Assembly (NCBI GenBank): GCA_964016875.1
Contig: OZ024726.1
Span: 50,518,825 to 50,582,824 of the forward strand
DNA from: Fallopia convolvulus
Lineage: Eukaryota; Streptophyta; Magnoliopsida; Caryophyllales; Polygonaceae
Direction of reading: 5' to 3'
DNA length: 64,000 nt
Shown here piece after piece: positions 47,673 through 59,791 of this stretch (position 1 is its first letter; every line of letters begins with the position of its first letter). Position numbers and translations under genes: made by a program. Below the pieces are notes generated by a model. The model saw only the letters and a program-made list of their open reading frames with translations. It made no database searches and was not told where the DNA came from.

Positions 47673-48905
47673 TAAATCAATAAGGAGATACTTTTGGCCA
47701 ATCATGTGGTATGATGCTCCCGAATCCAAAATCCATCGGTTAGAGACCTTACCCATTAAAATGATCAGCGGAAGACTTCGCAAGGTATGTTTTGAACATA
47801 TCCATCATGCTTTTCCATTGGGAGTCAATAATCTAATGTTTCAAAGCTGCTTTATCCTTAGCAGTATAAGTCTATGAAGAAAGTGTCGATGAACCAGTTG
47901 TTGCATTGGCTACAATAGGCGTAGTCCTAGTGTTAGATGAATTAGGCGCTGAAACTTTGCCTTTGACTTCGTGATTGAGAGGATTCGGTGGAGTTTTGTT
48001 GACGGCCATAGCCCTACCAATCCGGGTAGCCAATGATTTTAAAACAAGAACTGACCTTGTAGCCTGGTTTATTGCAAGGAGAACAAGTTGGTTTCAGGGC
48101 ATTCAGATCCATCTTGGATGATCGACTAGAGGAGTTTGAAGAGGTGTTCGATCCTCTGTTTGCATCAAAAGCAATAGCCTCGGAACGGGTCGTTTGATCC
48201 CCAATCATAAATTTGAGACGTTCCTCCTGAAAAATTAGAGGTAAACGTGATTGATCGGTGGAAGAGGATCTTGGGTAACGATAGAGGAGTGAAGACCACC
48301 AAAAGTGCCACTATCCAGCCCCATAAAAAATTGTGAACTTGCTCATCCTCCCGTTGTTTGGCCTGAATTTTATGCACATCACACTTGCACAAGCCACATG
48401 AGCAAATAGGAGCAGGTATATAGGTATAAAGCTCATCCCAAAGATGTTTAAGACAGACAAAATATGTAGCTACTGATTGCCCATTCAATTCACACCGAGC
48501 AATATCAGTTCGTATTTGATGAATCTAAGGCATGTTCCCGACAAAGAAGCGTTGACGGAGATCATCCCATAGGTCCTTCACGGTGTTGGTATATGTGATT
48601 GAAGATCGGAGAGAAGGATTGATGGATTGAAGAACCCAAGCAACGAGCATGGAGTTCATGCTCCACTCATCCTCAATTTCCTCAAAATTTTCATCAGGTT
48701 TTGGAAGAGAGCCATCTAGGAACTGTAGCTTGCACTTAGCTCTAAATGCATTACGAAGTCCCTTCTCCCATTTCAGATAATTTTCACCCTTCAAAATCAC
48801 CGATGCAATGTTCATAACGAGATTGTTGGAGGGATGCAAAAAATATGGACTGGTCGGATCCAAGGTTGCCTTCTTCTTACCACAAGAGTTCGCATCCTTC
48901 GTCAT
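47673..48905 (-). pseudogene. Copia-1 gag and start of protease
   Basis: Gag starts at ATG 48,905 (MTKDANS) and shows YFLHPSNN, LKGENYLKWEKGLRNAFRAK and FLDGSLPKP, the N-terminus of the retrotran_gag_3/UBN2 copia family. A TAG follows GNMP near 48,525; after it WDELYTYIP and the CX2C-type CSCGLCKC piece are readable in frame, then a frameshift. A knuckle remnant (CSPCNKPGYKVSSC, His replaced by Tyr) lies near 48,060. The protease motif DSGAS-like FGSGASYHM is at about 47,720. Nonfunctional. Confidence 0.85.
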
Positions 48906-49066
48906 TGTTAAAGGAGAATATCTTTGATATTGTACTTGTTTAAATTATCTTTCCTGGTTAGTTATGTGTATCTAGGGTTAGTTTCTCTTGGCTTAAGACC
49001 CAAGGATCATGTTTGTATAAATTACACATTGATGTTAATAAGAAACCAAAGGAAATTCATTCCATT
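48906..49066 (+). repeat. Copia LTR in opposite orientation, abutting copia-1 gag
   Basis: Starts TGTTAAAGGAGAATATC and ends CATTTCA, followed at 49,068 by a degenerate primer binding site (TGGCATCAGAACC). Its first 45 bp resemble the copia-1 3' LTR (minus strand from 26,785), so it belongs to the same family but points the other way. It includes a TATA-like TGTATAAATTA near 49,014. The expected minus-strand 5' LTR of copia-1 is missing here. Confidence 0.65.
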
Positions 49067-49153
49067 TCATGGCATCAGAACCTTAAACACTTTTAAACCT
49101 ACCCTATGTTTTTCCTCCGTAACAAACCTTACACATAATTTTTTTCCGATCAC

Positions 49154-49265
49154 AATGACGAAAGATGTGACCTCTTCTAATGAGAAAAATAAAGCCCCCC
49201 TCCCCCGCCTCACGTTATATTGCCCACCAGACTTTAACATGGTATTAGAGCCAAGTTTAGTCTAG
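49154..49265 (+). pseudogene. Short gag start of a plus-strand copia element, fused to other LTR-element sequence
   Basis: ATG 49,154 begins MTKDVTSSNEKNKAPL, similar to the copia-1 gag start (MTKDANSCGKKKATL). The similarity stops after about 20 codons. Then a second primer-binding-like motif (TGGTATTAGAGCC, about 49,241) and a polypurine-like TTGAGGGGGGTG (about 49,358) follow within 130 bp, as in an internally deleted element. Frame ends at 49,265. Confidence 0.55.
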
Positions 49266-49370
49266 GTCCCGATCCTTGGTCTAATATTTGGCCGGCCAGC
49301 CTGAAGGCATGACGTGAAGTTGCAATTGGCATATTGCGGGGTCAGGTTGTTGCACTTGAGGGGGGTGTCT

Positions 49371-51726
49371 GGAGACACTTAATCTCAAGTCGCAAACTCA
49401 TTAACTTAGGACTCGTAGGACTAAGTTATTGAGAATTGAAATGATTACATGTTGAATGTTGACTCATTGCTTGATGTTGCATGCATCTTGGCTAATCCGT
49501 GTTCTTAAAACGAGTGTTGAATTGAATTATGATCATTTCATGATTATTTGATAGTTAATTTACATAAGATCAGGATAAGAACAATCAAAGGATAGAAAGA
49601 ACTTAAGGAAAGATCAATGATCAACAAACCAAAGCAAAAGTGAATATTTGTGTTTGGAACTATGTCTCAATAATTGTTTCAACAAAACTTGTTTCTTATT
49701 TACTTACTTACTTGCCTTGCTTTGGAATTATAAATGGCGTCGTAAATTTATATAGACATAAAATGACGTTGCTTTAGAATTATTTGTTCATAACGACCTA
49801 AAGGGGTCAATATAAATTATTATTTTCTTTAATAGTTTATATCTCAAAATGCTCATAAATAAATCATCAATTTTATTATCCTTATAAAAATGACATCGTA
49901 AATTTATTTAGTCATAAATTTATCGAGTTAGCACAATAACAAATTTTTTTCATACAATTCTTTTTCGAGTCTCACACTTGTTGCACAACTTCCATTTTTT
50001 TCTTTTTATGAGGCTAGTATTGGTTCGGGTATTGGGCCAAGTTTCAAGCCCAATCCGAGTGGCTTGTAGAAATGACAAGAATTGAGTGGGTTATGCTCTA
50101 GCTTGGTCTACTTGATTTATTTTTTCCAAAAATGATCTTCATAAAATATTAAAATTTGCTAAATTATTTATAAAATACTTTTATTTGCAAATTTATTTTA
50201 TATATTTTTTAAAGACGGAGTTAAATTTCTAGTGTAACAAAATAAGGGATCCTTATTTGTATACAAAATTATTCTACGAATATTCTTCTATAAAATCAAT
50301 GACCCATCTCATTTGACTAGTAAGTTTTAACAACCCAAAATTGTACTCAACCTGAACTCCAAATGACCGAACCTAAATCCGACCGAACTAACCAAATTAA
50401 CAAGTGTATTCTCCATACAAAATAAATCTTAATATATATATCATTCTCCATACATAGATAAATCCTTATAAAAATGTGTTATAAAATCACATCATACATA
50501 TATGATATTTAAGATTATTAAAACATTGTTAATATTTTTAGTATTAAGAAATTATAAAATAATTTGTGTACGGAGAATGAAAGATATGTATTTTGATTAA
50601 TAGAAAAAATTATAATAAAAAAAATGGTGTTGTAAATATGTAGGTTAGGGTTCGTTTGATATTGAGTAAGAAAAGAAAATGATTGATAAAATATATCTAG
50701 TCTAGTTTTCGTATATGGTTCATTGATCAAAATAATAAACATTATTTCCCTTCTCCCATTTTCTATGCAATTTGAGTAAATTCTCTGTATCTCTTTTCCT
50801 AGTTGTAATATGAGGTAAATTATATATCTCCATTTTCCTTTAACCAAATCACTCATTCCCCCTCAAGAGAATTCAAATCATTCTTGCATATAAATTTATT
50901 TCTTTTCCATAATTATAAAAGTATTTTTACATAGATAAATAATTGTGTAATGGTAGATAGGTCATATGATGGGGCATACAAGGTAGACATGAAGAGGGTG
51001 TGTGTCATAGTAAATTGGTAGATAGGCCCTAGACATGGTAATTAAATGATATAAGATAGCCATGAAAAACCGTACTCATAAGTGGTATTATATTTAAAGG
51101 ATACATTCTCATGTCTTCCAACACAAACCTTTTCAATCGATAAGGTTTTTTCTAATCTTTTTTTTTATATATCTTTCAATTTTGATAATTTTAGATAAAA
51201 ATAAAAATAAGAAGAAGTATGCTACAATAAATATCCTAGTAGTTATTTTGGTCCTGGATTTAATCTTTGATATCATCAAAATATAATACTGTAGTAGTTA
51301 TACTAAGAAAAGCAAAGATTTCGACTCAAATGAGTTCGGAATTTGTCATGTCTTTGAATGCTCTATTATTTCTTTTTAGTTGCATTACTAAAATGGTATG
51401 TAGATTATTTTATACAGTATGATGTTATACTCTATTTTGACTAAGATCTTTACTTCTGTTATTGTACATAACAGTTAATTCAATGTTTTTTTGGTATGAT
51501 ATACTAGTAGTAGTATTATGCACATTTAGACATTAATTAGTATGTAACTTTGAATTTAGCTATGATGGTTGTTCAAAATCTTTTATCTATGATGATAATT
51601 TTTTTTGGAGCAATATCTATGATGATTAGGCTCATATAAATGAAATGTATGGATGTATATATAGATCAATTTTATCTAACCAAATCTTGTGCATACATGT
51701 AGATAATATATATTCGATTCACAGCA
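49371..51726. other. AT-rich intergenic sequence
   Basis: Mostly AT-rich with short open frames on both strands and no recognisable gene. The first few hundred bases after 49,367 (TGTCTGGAGACAC) could be an LTR of the deleted element. Two related stretches containing a CGTCGTAAATTTAT/CATCGTAAATTTAT motif lie near 49,737 and 49,890. Confidence 0.4.
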
Positions 51727-53261
51727 ATGGGACTCGGATTGAGATTATGGTCGATCTCTTTGCTTCTTATTACTCACCAAACCATACCATGTTCATCGGA
51801 AATACACGTGGTAAAGTGCCCAATTCCTACCTCGACCATTTTCCTTTTCTTTATTTCTAATTTAATTGACATTTTAATTATCTTCATCTGCTTTCATTGT
51901 TATAATATGTCTTCTACCTCTCTTCTACTATAATAGAGAAGGAAAAGCATAAAAATTTGTCCCTTGTAAACTTCTAATGAATTCCAACGGATAAAAAAAG
52001 GTTTATTGTTTGGATTTGAATGAATTCAAAATCGATTTTGATAAATATATCTTTGATTTCATACTTGTTATACAATTGTTGGGTTTTTTTAATATATATA
52101 TATATACCATCCCACCAGAGAATAATCAATTAAGCCTTCTCACAATTATACAAATTTTTTTATCTCTTTCTCGTACAATTTCGCAGTATGCTGCCTATGA
52201 GAGCGATGATAGAGTTCCGATCTTTGGAGGTTCGGCAACCACCTCTGTATGGAAGCCCTTTACAATTGGAGATGACATGAGTCTTGCCCAAATATCGATT
52301 ATTAATACTATGGGCATAACGGAAATAATTGAAGTCGGTTGGCTGGTAAGAATTTAATTAGTACTTACACTTAATTTCGTACAAAAGTATACATATACGG
52401 GTACTCATGTGAACATTCTAATGCATTGCTTATAGGTCCAACCAAATGTATACGGGAATAGCGAGGCACATTTATTCACTTTCTATACCGTGAGTGTTGA
52501 TCGAATTATTCAATAAATAATTGCCTTTAATTAAAAATGCTATTATATTTTATGATTAGTATTAATTATTGTATAATTTGAGTAGCCGGATGGTTATGAA
52601 ACGATGTGCTACAATTTGCAATGCCCTGGTTTTGTGCTTGATCCGACAAGCCCCTTCCAACCCGGTCGCCCGATTGCCGACGTCAGTGACGGAGAAACCT
52701 TGCACCGTGTTCACTATTGAGTTTAAGGGTAGTCCAGGTACAACCACCGTACAAAAGTATACAATATAGATGGATCATGGATCATGGATCATGGATATGT
52801 ATGCCATTAATTAATACTCCCTAATATGATAATCGCAGAATGCAACTACCGGAAATTGGGACCTCCACGTGGGAGTACATAGAGTGGGCCACTTTGTCGG
52901 CACTGTTTTCAACAACCTTCGGAATGGAGCCACCGGGTTGCAGGTTGGAGGTGGGGTGGCTTATGGCTCGGGTCTCTACACAAAGACGGGGATGGGTAGT
53001 GGGGTGTATGATATGCAACTTGATCCTGCTACTTTGGGTTTGAAAGTGGCATTCTTCAGTGACATTTCGTACTACGACATCGGCCGAAATCCACTTCCTC
53101 CACAGCAATGGAGTCCTATAGCCACCGCTGAAAGGTGCTACACGTTAGGACCAATGCTTACGGATCAACTCCCGGGTCCGACTTATGGCCGCCGGTCGTT
53201 CTATTATGGAGGCACATGTCCTGATGACTTAATTGGACATGACCCTATAACAGGGAATTAA
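51727..53261 (+). CDS. Neprosin-domain (DUF239) secreted protein, propeptide missing, possibly a pseudogene
   Basis: Neprosins are secreted glutamate-type peptidases of plants. Proposed exons, all phase 0: 51727-51810 (signal peptide, MGLGLRLWSISLLLI), 52187-52345, 52436-52489, 52586 to about 52708, 52839-53261. Family motifs: FGGSATTSVWKP, IIEVGWLVQP (contains the first conserved Glu), YTPDGYETMCYNLQCPGF, ATTGNWDLHV, NGATGLQVGGGVAYGS and RRSFYYGGTC near the end. The usual N-terminal propeptide (about 100-150 residues) is absent. Exon 4 reaches TGA at 52,716-52,718 unless the weak donor GTTCAC at 52,709 is used; with it the protein has 280 residues but lacks a strand. The second conserved Glu (WGGE in relatives) appears as Gly (VGGG). 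Activity is therefore doubtful. Confidence 0.65.
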
Positions 53262-54772
53262 ATCACACCAATCTAGCCCAGCCCTCTTTTAGTTGTATCC
53301 GATCGATGCATGTGGATTTATGACCTTTTAGTACCCAAATCAAATTGAAAATCTTGAGCAGTATGATCGAATGCAAAGAAACTTTGATGTTGAAAACAGT
53401 GAATCAGAAAGTTGAAAGAGTTGTTCATCCATCCATAAGATCTGTATTTTTTAATGTAGTCATCAGCAAAGCGCAGCTCTCACATCTGATACTTCAAAAC
53501 TATGAGGTGCAATTGCAATGTGTAAAGCATTATGAGATGCAATTGCAACTCCTCACCAGGACAGACGCAAATCCACCATTTGTAGTCACTTGATCTTCCT
53601 GTGGCTGCATAAGAAATTGACATACATACATTTTAACTCTTACATTACATTAATACATTCCCCTGGTGATCGAATGCTCTACAATTCTCTTTATATATGA
53701 CCTGACTAACAAATATGTACATCAACCCTTCCCAAAGATATCTTCAAGAACTTTATTTTAACTCTTAAAAAACAACTCCGTGGAATACTACTATTGTATG
53801 GGTTTATTTTATTTTTACATGTAATGTAATGTTCTACAAGAAGAATCAAACAAAACAATCTTATTCAAATCCAATAAGATCTGTATTTAGGAATTTCTAC
53901 GAGAATTTTTATGAAAGCCTTTCATTCACTTGAGACCAAACAATTTTATGGCCTTCGATTGTCGGCAACGGCACACTGATGAAGAATTGCCCTTGATATT
54001 GATGACCATTTATGAAGTTGTAAACCAGAAGAAACCAGCACACCTTCTATTTTTAGTCTTGCATAATATCATCAACACAACAACCTTATTTTGTTTGATA
54101 CGGAGTATATTATTTAGTCGAGCCCAGCTGTCAAACCCCGTATACGTACAAGTCAAATGGGGTTATATCCAAAACCAAATTAACAATAGGAGTAAATCAT
54201 GATCTTATATACTAGATATCCACCCGGTCCGTAAGTCGAACCATCGGTTCTGATACTACTTGTTATAAAGAAGACAAGGCTCAGCTGTTGAGCATAAGTT
54301 AAATTGGATTCTATCCCAAAACTCATTGACAATATAGGAGTAACATTATTTTTAATATATGTATCTCCCAAACAATTGAACATTTGAACCCCAACATACT
54401 CTTCATTACATCCCAGGTTGTTCTAGGAAGTGGGTCCCGAATTTTCGAAGCCCCATGCCCTCCATCTTAAATACCTCACTGTCTTCTCAATTCTAAGTTC
54501 TAACACGAAATCGGCTGTCCAAATTGGACTTCCAAGTTCCAACCAAACATTGATACGAGCACCCAAAATCTCAACCGTTCACTCTGAAAAATATAACACT
54601 TTATTACTTACTTAGGCTAGAGTATGAGTTTTCCTTCTTGTTACGTACACTAAAACGAAAACAAAGACAATCTATGGTTGATCTAGCGGATTGAGAAGCT
54701 AAATATTTTAAACGCGTAAAAAAGAATTATAAATAATGACGCTTGGCATGGGCACTTGAATTCAGTAGTGTG
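53262..54772. other. Intergenic sequence
   Basis: 3' region of the neprosin-like gene, then AT-rich spacer. A phrase like CCAAAACCAAATTAACAATAGGAGTAA (about 54,170) recurs in diverged form near 54,315, a small local repeat. No gene was recognised. Confidence 0.4.
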
Positions 54773-54780
54773 TATAAATA
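54773..54780 (+). promoter_or_regulatory. TATA box of the kiwellin-like gene
   Basis: TATAAATA, 76 bp before the start codon, which fits a short leader. Confidence 0.7.
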
Positions 54781-54856
54781 GCCATCTATCAAACCAGTTT
54801 TCATCATCATCCATCTATTCCCACCAGAAAAACCCACAGCAAAAACACAAGCAGAG

Positions 54857-55402
54857 ATGAACAATCTCGCCCTTGCACTCCTCATATTCATCGCCACCAA
54901 CGCCCTACTCTCCTCAGCCCAACACTGCAGACCATTCGGGCATTTCGTGGGCACAAGCCCCCCACCAGGCAAATGCAACGCTTTGGTCTCCGACTGTTGC
55001 GAGGAGGGCAAAGTGTACCACACTTACCACTGCTCTCCGCCGTTGGCGTATGAGGGAGAGACAAAGGCGGTCCTCACCTTCAACGACTTCGAGGTGAGCG
55101 GGGCAGCTGATTGTGACAGCTTACACCATTCCAACGACGAGCCCGTGGTGGCCTTTCCAACGGGATGGTACGGGGGTGGCAAACGGTGTGGGAACGAGAT
55201 TCTGATAAAGGCCAAGGACGGGAAGAGCGTCAGGGCTAAGGTGGTGGATGAGTGTGACTCGACTTGGGGTTGTGATGAGGTTCACGCGTACGAGGCGCCT
55301 TGTAAGCACAACGGGATTGATGCTTCTAGGGGTGTTTGGAGGGAGTTGGGTGTGCCTGAGGGAGAGTGGAAGGAGATGGAGGTCACTTGGGTTGAAGTCT
55401 AA
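54857..55402 (+). CDS. Kiwellin / ripening-related protein, secreted, single exon
   Basis: Kiwellins are secreted cysteine-rich proteins with a double-psi beta-barrel related to barwin and expansin domains; some bind and inhibit pathogen effectors in the apoplast. The 181-residue protein starts with a clear signal peptide (MNNLALALLIFIATNALLSS). The mature part has ten cysteines in the family arrangement, with GKCN, SDCCEEGKVY, AVLTFNDFEVSGAADCDS, FPTGWYGGGKRCGNEI, AKVVDECDSTWGCDE and GVWRELGVPEGEW. Its length matches the short ripening-related branch rather than full kiwellin, which has an extra N-terminal Cys-rich module. A TATA box lies upstream and a possible AATAAA signal at about 55,555. 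No intron, no defect. Confidence 0.93.
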   Translation: MNNLALALLIFIATNALLSSAQHCRPFGHFVGTSPPPGKCNALVSDCCEEGKVYHTYHCSPPLAYEGETKAVLTFNDFEVSGAADCDSLHHSNDEPVVAFPTGWYGGGKRCGNEILIKAKDGKSVRAKVVDECDSTWGCDEVHAYEAPCKHNGIDASRGVWRELGVPEGEWKEMEVTWVEV

Positions 55403-55945
55403 ACGAGGTTTTAAGGAGTTGTACTTGTAGTTCTATTTTACGAATGTTTTTCGTTGTTTGGTTTGAATTTGAGCTTCAAGCTTGTCTTGGTATTGTGATG
55501 GTGGTCATGGATTTGGCCGGGTTTAGTTTGTTGTCATAGTGATGTGCTCCGAAGAATAAATGTTGTAAAACTTAGTTTAATGAATGAGATATGTGTTTGC
55601 ATCGGTTATGTTATGTTCATGTGGTGTGTTTCATGAAAACTCTACGGGTAGAATTCTAAAAGCTAATCATTGAATTATCAATTTAGCAGACAAGAGTTGA
55701 TCAAAACCACCGATAAAGTTTTACCTTCAACTCTACCAGAGCTGAATTCGTTTGCTCTTATTAGACATAGAGGGCTATTTAAAAGTTGAAGAAACTCTAA
55801 CCATCCTAAAACAGCAAAATTAGCAAGCCCTGGTATATATACCTAGATTTGGCAAAGAAAAATAAACATGTGAAAAGAAATTCTAAATTTGGAGTGGGTA
55901 CAAAATTCCCATTAAGACTTACCTTGTTCATACATCTCCAATATC
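55403..55945. other. 3' region of the kiwellin gene and of the convergent CIA30 gene
   Basis: Spacer between two convergent genes. An AATAAA for the kiwellin transcript lies near 55,555. Nothing else was recognised. Confidence 0.5.
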
Positions 55946-58900
55946 TCATTCTGTTGTCCTCAATGCTTTAATCCAATCGAATTCCACTCGAAAATCACCG
56001 CCTCCGGATCTGGCACCGGGTGTACCGCCTTCTGCGTTCACAGAAAATGACATGCCGACAATACGAGAAGGGTTCATCTCCAATGATGCATCAATTACAT
56101 TTCCCCTCCAAGTAGGTAAATATCGTGCAAGCGGGATCTGAAAAGGACAGAAGAAGAAAAGTATCAAAGAAAAATCAAGCATTCATCAGTCCCTGGACTA
56201 AGGCTAATGCGTTTGTAGTAATAAACCACTACTTCTTGTATCATGGTACTGGACATGTTAAAAGGGCGACCCCATTAGATAACTCAACCATAATGAATGA
56301 AATTTTCAACTACAAAACCCGCAATCCAAACGACTCACAATAGAGAACTTTAGAGTTACTGAAAAACACCCTTCAACACATAACCCAAAACTGTAGAATA
56401 AGTATATGAATAACTAAATCTTATAACTTTCACTGACTGAATACAGGTTAGCAAAATAAGATAAAGAAATGGCGGGGATATCATAGCAGCAGGAAACTAG
56501 GATTAGTTTGAAAGATCTTTAAACAGCATGCATGTTTCAACAAAATCATCAAATAGAAAAATACTAATGGGATTGACACAGGTTACAGGATTAGAGCTTG
56601 CCTTAGCGATATACCAATTTCCCTTGGGCACATGCAAGAATGCTTGCCAAGAATTATCTTCTTCCTGCCCAGGTGAATTTACCCAGTTTTCCGTATATAT
56701 CTGCAAGAAGATTTAAATAAGCAGTGATCAGTCCATGCCGATTGACACCATGTTTGGGTATAAAAAGTGGACGGAACAGCTTACTGTGGATATGTAGCTT
56801 CTGCCATCCCCTTTTAGCTTCAGTGCTACTGTGTCATAGGTTTCTAAATCAATGAAGCCATCAAACTGGAAAAGCAAGGCAAATATCAATGAGCAGCGAC
56901 TTAAGTTGATTGAGGGTCATGAAAATGCAAGTAGTCATCACATGTGTTTGGGATTGCAAGGCTTTACAATGTATATAGCTAATTAGAGAACATAGCATAG
57001 TAAATTAGCAACTCAATATGACCATATAAGTGAATACTAATCATTTAAGGATTACACACATTGCAAACCGATGTGATCTGTTTTTTTATTCCTAAGAAAT
57101 TAAGACTAACATAGGAAGAGTTTGGAAAAGCATGTAAACTAATGATGAGTCATCCCAAACAAACTTTATTTGCATGGGAGAGTCCCTGTACTCATCATTT
57201 AAAACAGAATAGCCTAATAAGACAGTAAAACAATATCATTCAATGCTGGAGTGGACAAGAGACAGAGTTAAATGGGTAGTGGCAGGATCAGACTACCATG
57301 TCTCCAAAACTTCAATGCATGGTTGAATTGATTTAACTGCTCCTATTTGAATGCCAAATCCAAACATTTAAATTGTTGAAAATGAAACAAGAACAAAACT
57401 AAATACGTTTAACTTAATTAAAATTTTAAAATCAATTAGCTATTCCTAAATATGAAGGTACTCCGAACCTTCTTAGAACGCATTCCACAGAAGCCACTCC
57501 TCTTCATATTCCACTTTGAACCTTCATCCACATCCAAGGAGAGGTTTCCAGAGAATACTCCTAAGGAAATTAAAAGAGAGTCATGGAATCAGAAGACCAA
57601 AAAAAAATATATTCAAAGCATTGCACTTCCTCCACCTTCACCAGATGGAGAAATCAATAGCTAAGTTATAAATGGATGACAATTAGATGTGGAAAAAAGA
57701 CAGCATTAATCATGCATGAACTTGGGCATGTTTCTTAAAAGCAAACAACTTCCTCCTACAATATTTCATAGAGCCATGAGGAAACTGAAAGGGTGATTCT
57801 TGTATTGTCTAACAAATGAAATGCAGAGCCCTATCAATTATTATAATCAAGTCTCACAAATGATTCCTAACGGGTACTCCAGGAAGTCTAAGAGATACTT
57901 GAAGAATGGAAATAACTCTCTACAGGGAAACTAAACATTTTACTGCACATAACAATGCTATAATACATGGAGCAAGCAATAACAGGTATTTAATTCTGAG
58001 ATTTTTATTAGGTCATGTTTGATATGAAAATAAAAGTACCTCTCAGTCCATTTCCATCATCTGATTCTGCTATCTCCAAAGAAGCTGAAGACAAGCCTGG
58101 GTAACAACAGAGAATCATAAGAACCTCAGTTATAAAAGAATATCAAGAGAAACCTCAAACACATTTGAAATGATATACATCAGAATTAAAGAAACATTGC
58201 AGCATTATGACTGAAAATGAATGACATGTATGGTCAAATCAAATCTAAAGTATTTATCAACACAGCTATACATGAGAGAGAGAGAGAGAGAGAGATCTCC
58301 ATCCATGCATCTTAAAGTTTTTGTGCGTATGATCTTAGGCAAAAACAGGCAGAGCAAAAGAAAAACAAGTGAATAGAAAAATATAGTTTGTTTTTTCACC
58401 TGAATTGTTTTTTTTAAGCTTTTCAAAAGCATGAAATTTTCTTTTCTTAGATAAAAACCATTTCTAAAGGATGAATAGAAAAATACAGTTTGTTTTTTCA
58501 TCTGATTTGTTTTTTTAAGCTGTTCAAAAGCATGAAATTTTCTTTTCTTAGATAAAAACCTTTTCTGAAGGATGTGTAGAAAAAGTTCAAGCAAAGGAAA
58601 TTTTTAACAACAGAGTTCTTCGAATGCTACATGGTAGTTAGAGAGACAAGACCGATGTACTAGCATAACAAGAAGCTAACCACAAACATTTATACAGATG
58701 CAAGAATAGCAAATAAAATTTATTCACCTCCAAAAATTAACTATATACAGCGATACTGAATAATGGCATACCTCCCAACTCAGAATCTGAATACAGATGC
58801 CATCTTTGTAGCTCTTCTTTTGATTTGAAACTGAAAATATGTTTTTCACTTGGAGGCATCAAGTCCTCAATATTCCATGCTAAAGCTGCAGTTTAGACAA

Positions 58901-59791
58901 GTGAATGCACAAGTGTGTGTATTATGATTTATTAGTTGGCCTAAAAAACATAGGTAACAAGACCCAAACATTTTGAAATTTGTTGATAACAAAACAAATT
59001 AAGCATTGAAGTCTACTGTAGAAGACATTCATAATGGAGGAGAACAAGGTAGCAGTAGCACCACCAGGTGAAATATACTCATTTCATCATTTAAGCATAA
59101 AGCTGCAATCTTTAGGAAGCTCAATCTTGGAAAAAGTATAATATATAACATCTAAGCTACAACTGTGAGCTTGGTTTTCTAGGACGTTAGAAGATGAAAC
59201 TGACAGGCTCTGAAAATTTATGCACGGTTTATGCAGTACCACTAATAAGACGGTTTGACATTACTATCAAATTAGTTTCTTTGTTTCAAGTTTAAACCTT
59301 GTACTACATGCACTTTCATTTTTTTCGTCAAAGCATTCTTTTGACTCACCTGTAACTGTAGATAATGTTAGAACATACGAGTTGACACCAATGAACTAGG
59401 GTGAAATCTTGCAATCGATCAGTCAGAAGCAAACTCAACCTCTATGGAGTAAAGCAACAAAACATAGATAGCATCAAACCAAACCAAATCTAGTGGCCCT
59501 AATAACTGAAATTAGAAAATACCAGTCTCTATAAAGGATCCCCAACTTCCTTTTCAATTGATTGAAATATCTTAGTAATGCGCAAAACAGAAATGTGAGG
59601 ACATAAATATGAAGTAGATGACAAGGCCTATTTCAACAAAAGCAGAAATACAGTGCTACAAGTATGCCCTCAGATATCCACAAGTGACAAAAGAAGGTTC
59701 ATAATTCATCTAAACTATATACATACAAGGGGTGGTTACCTTTCCTTGTAGCATTCATAGAAGCTTGCAACAATGACCTAAACCTAGACAT
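55946..59791 (-). CDS. CIA30-family protein (complex I intermediate-associated protein 30), seven exons
   Basis: CIA30 (NDUFAF1 in animals) helps assemble mitochondrial respiratory complex I; plant members are often small proteins with only the CIA30 domain. Exons on the minus strand: 59791-59740, 58885-58772, 58096-58040, 57560-57469, 56865-56785, 56700-56602, 56137-55946. Phases agree, giving 228 residues, typical for plants. Motifs: FSFKSKEELQRWHLYSDSE, GVFSGNLSLDV, SGFCGMRSKKFDGFIDL, YDTVALKLKGDGRSYIST, IYTENWVNSPGQEEDNSWQA, WYIAKIPLARYLPTWRGNVI and VGMSFSVNAEGG. Intron 6 uses a GC donor (AAG then GCAAGC); the other introns are GT-AG. The start gives MSRFRSLLQASMNATRK, a basic, Ser-rich start that could be a mitochondrial presequence. 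Confidence 0.92.
58274..58293. repeat. GA microsatellite in CIA30 intron 2
   Basis: About ten GA units in the intron between exons 2 and 3. Confidence 0.9.
58376..58575. repeat. Tandem duplication in CIA30 intron 2
   Basis: Two units of about 95-100 bp, each running from GAAAAATAYAGTTTGTTTTT through CAAAAGCATGAAATTTTCTT to TAGATAAAAACC. A few substitutions separate them. Intronic, no coding role. Confidence 0.85.

Larger units (their letters stand above)
26740..48905 (-). mobile_element. Copia-1: old Ty1/copia element, host of four nested insertions
   Basis: Fragments of one minus-strand copia element are collinear from gag (48,905) to the RNase H end (26,794), interrupted by copia-2 (37,700-47,667), a solo LTR (36,862-37,681), a Cassandra solo LTR (36,239-36,434) and a LINE (27,866-35,073). 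Target duplications let the host sequence be joined across three of the four insertions, and the protein pieces are in the expected order gag, PR, INT, RT, RNH. A polypurine tract (minus strand TTGAGGGGGAGT, 26,786-26,797) lies next to the start of a 3' LTR at 26,785 whose first 45 bp resemble the LTR at 48,906. The far end of that LTR is not defined. Many stops and frameshifts: the element is dead. Confidence 0.85.
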
